Source: Thiothrix sp. (GTDB lineage: Bacteria; Pseudomonadota; Gammaproteobacteria; Thiotrichales; Thiotrichaceae). Taken from it: 7,675 nt of DNA. Position 1 is the first letter of the stretch; every line of letters begins with the position of its first letter. Of this stretch, positions 6,202-7,675 are shown piece after piece. The notes under the pieces are model-generated. The model was not told the DNA's origin. It did no database searches and was given only the letters and a program-made list of their open reading frames with translations. Position numbers and translations under genes: made by a program. The stretch covers positions 1-7,675 of the forward strand of contig DRMA01000204.1 of NCBI GenBank assembly GCA_011375245.1, read 5' to 3'.

Positions 6202-7464
6202 ATGACCGTTAAGAATGCGTTTTACGCACAATCAGGTGGTGTAACCGCCGTTATTAATACATCTGCATGTGGTGTGATTGAAACTGCCCGCAAATATCCT
6301 GACAAAATAGGTAAAGTTTATGCGGGTCAAAATGGCATCATCGGTGCATTGATGGAAAACCTCATTGATACGAGTCAAGAGTCTGATGCCGATATTTCAG
6401 CTTTACGCCATACACCTTCAGGCGCTTTTGGTTCTTGTCGTTATAAGATGAAAAGTCTTGAAGATAACAAAGAAGAATACGAACGTCTTATTGCCGTTTT
6501 CAAAGCGCATGATATTGGTTACTTTTTCTATAATGGCGGTGGTGACTCTGCCGATACGTGTCTAAAAGTATCACAGCTTTCAGAAAAAATGGGCTATCCC
6601 ATTCAAGCCATTCATGTGCCTAAAACGGTTGATAATGATCTACCGATTACCGATAACTGTCCCGGTTTTGGTTCAGTCGCAAAATACATTGCAGTATCTA
6701 CGCGCGAAGCGAGTTTTGATGTTGCGTCAATGGCTGAAACATCGACTAAGATTTTTGTTTTAGAAGTAATGGGTCGTCATGCAGGTTGGATTGCAGCAGC
6801 AGGCGCATTGGCTGCGGATAAAGAGAATGATATTCCTGTCGTGATTTTGTTCCCTGAAGTAAAATTTAATCAGGAAAAATTCCTTGCGACGGTTGATGAA
6901 AACGTAAAAAAACATGGTTACTGTACAATTGTTGTTTCTGAAGGCACGGCATGGCCTGATGGTCGTTTCCTTGCTGAGCAAGGCACACGTGATGACTTTG
7001 GTCATGCGCAATTAGGTGGTGCAGCACCTGTTGTAGCTAATATCATTAAAGATGCATTGGGCTATAAGTTCCATTGGGCAGTTGCTGATTATCTACAACG
7101 TGCAGCACGTCATCTTGCCTCTAAATCCGATGTTGAGCAAGCTTATGCATTGGGTGAAGCAGCGGTTAATATGGCAATGGAAGGCAAAAATTCAGTGATG
7201 CCTGCGGTTATTCGTACTTCAAATGATCCTTATACATGGGAAATTGGTTCAGGTAATTTATCTGATATTGCCAATGTTGAAAAAATGATGCCCATGGAAT
7301 ACATCAGTGAAGATGGGTTTGGTATTACGGATGCCTGTCGTGAGTATTTGTTGCCATTGATTGAAGGTGAAGATTACCCTCCTTATAAAAACGGATTGCC
7401 TGATTATGTAACACTGAAGAAAAATTTAGCAGAGAAAAAGCTGCCTGAGTTTACTATGAAATAA
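6202..7464 (+). CDS. pfp: Pyrophosphate-dependent 6-phosphofructokinase
   Basis: A 420-residue cytoplasmic enzyme predicted to phosphorylate fructose 6-phosphate reversibly with PPi instead of ATP. The order of motifs is that of the PFK-A fold: an N-terminal QSGGVTAVINT (10-20), a phosphate-donor loop GGGDS (112-116), the sugar/catalytic PKTVDND (140-146) and MGRHAGW (190-196). Lys141 in PKTVDND, where ATP enzymes have PGTIDND, is the classic mark of PPi specificity. The aspartate at position 4 of GGGDS replaces the glycine that lets ATP bind in E. coli PfkA. Length fits the roughly 400-420 residue bacterial PPi-PFK group. In methanotrophs and sulfur-oxidising symbionts such enzymes also act on sedoheptulose bisphosphate and are linked to a proton-pumping pyrophosphatase; no pyrophosphatase gene is inside this window. 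It has its own strong ribosome site and a 102-base upstream gap, so it is probably a separate unit. Confidence 0.93.
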   Translation: MTVKNAFYAQSGGVTAVINTSACGVIETARKYPDKIGKVYAGQNGIIGALMENLIDTSQESDADISALRHTPSGAFGSCRYKMKSLEDNKEEYERLIAVFKAHDIGYFFYNGGGDSADTCLKVSQLSEKMGYPIQAIHVPKTVDNDLPITDNCPGFGSVAKYIAVSTREASFDVASMAETSTKIFVLEVMGRHAGWIAAAGALAADKENDIPVVILFPEVKFNQEKFLATVDENVKKHGYCTIVVSEGTAWPDGRFLAEQGTRDDFGHAQLGGAAPVVANIIKDALGYKFHWAVADYLQRAARHLASKSDVEQAYALGEAAVNMAMEGKNSVMPAVIRTSNDPYTWEIGSGNLSDIANVEKMMPMEYISEDGFGITDACREYLLPLIEGEDYPPYKNGLPDYVTLKKNLAEKKLPEFTMK

Positions 7465-7499
7465 GGCTAGTTTTGGTAAGGCTTGCTATAACATAGTGG

Positions 7500-7675
7500 T
7501 CAACTACCCGCCCCTAAAGGAGCGGGCTTGAGTCGCGAGATTCGAGATACGTCTTCGGACAAAATAGGTGATTAGCCTCAGCCTTTATTGGCTACGTTGT
7601 TTCAGTCATAGCACCGTCGAATGCCTCCCTAGTTTGACGCTCTGCTTTTTAGTATTAAAAGACCTCAACGGGTCG
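7500..7675 (+). ncRNA. Putative omega-RNA (HEARO-like) at the end of an IS200/IS605-superfamily element, 3' cut by window
   Basis: A run of small hairpins with no open frame. In order these are CCCGC (7507-7511) with GCGGG (7522-7526), including one internal mismatch and a TAAA loop; GTC-TTCG-GAC (7551-7560), a UUCG tetraloop on the plus strand; AGCC (7580-7583) with GGCT (7590-7593); CTTTT (7645-7649) with AAAAG (7657-7661); and GACC (7661-7664) with GGTC (7671-7674). The first hairpin, with its CTACCC...GGGCTTG flanks, resembles the foldback ends recognised by Y1 TnpA transposases. On the plus strand the arrangement fits the omega-RNA that precedes an iscB gene, which would begin beyond the window. 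The opposite reading, the right end of a minus-strand tnpB, cannot be excluded. Recognition is from memory of the pattern, without a covariance-model search. Confidence 0.42.
7507..7526. mobile_element. Imperfect foldback hairpin, likely transposon end
   Basis: A GC-rich imperfect hairpin in AT-rich surroundings, with an A/C mismatch in the stem and a 4-base TAAA loop. Subterminal foldbacks with an irregular stem are the recognition sites of IS200/IS605 transposases, which leave no inverted terminal repeats or target duplications, so the exact boundary cannot be fixed from one end. It lies about 40 bases after the phosphofructokinase stop, so insertion did not damage that gene. Confidence 0.45.

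Noticed and set aside
7606..7674. Minus-strand open stretch of 22 codons ending at 7606, tested as a TnpB C-terminus
   Set aside because: It shows no zinc-ribbon or other TnpB motif and is too short to judge; it also ends about 80 bases before the foldback. Kept only as the alternative orientation of the element.

Overview
The window is a moderately AT-rich chromosomal segment that looks like a sulfur-oxidising bacterium, most probably a gammaproteobacterium. It opens inside a dissimilatory adenylylsulfate (APS) reductase alpha subunit gene (aprA) whose protein reads like the sulfur-oxidiser versions. It closes with a pyrophosphate-type phosphofructokinase of the kind known from chemolithoautotrophic sulfur oxidisers and methanotrophs. 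The taxonomic reading is inference from remembered protein resemblance, not from a search.

Layout. (1) 3-1847: aprA, plus strand, missing only its N-terminal end, closed by a strong intrinsic terminator at 1919-1952. (2) 2051-3529: a two-gene plus-strand unit, a YkgJ-type cysteine-cluster protein and a small YfcE/MJ0936-type metallophosphoesterase, 12 bases apart. (3) 3532-3660: a palindromic MITE-like repeat (copy A) that fills the gap between two convergent genes almost exactly. (4) 4825-3664: a minus-strand pair, a small conserved hypothetical followed by a secreted SPOR-domain protein; their reading frames overlap. (5) 4826-5146: a divergent intergenic region holding a second, shorter copy (B) of the same repeat family at 4995-5076. 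(6) 5147-6099: a SlyD-like FKBP prolyl isomerase and a hypothetical protein, 2 bases apart. (7) 6202-7464: PPi-dependent phosphofructokinase with a near-perfect Shine-Dalgarno. (8) 7500-7675: a dense series of small hairpins that looks like one end of an IS200/IS605-superfamily element, possibly its omega-RNA (HEARO-like); the element continues beyond the window.

How it fits together. AprA works in sulfite/APS interconversion for energy, and PPi-PFK works in reversible sugar-phosphate metabolism, saving ATP when PPi is recycled. Both suit a sulfur-oxidising autotroph. The genes between are mostly housekeeping or poorly characterised: protein folding, cell-envelope glycan binding, a phosphodiesterase and a putative metal-binding protein.

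The least ordinary content is non-coding: the two related palindromic repeats and the structured putative omega-RNA end. No tRNA, rRNA or CRISPR array was seen.
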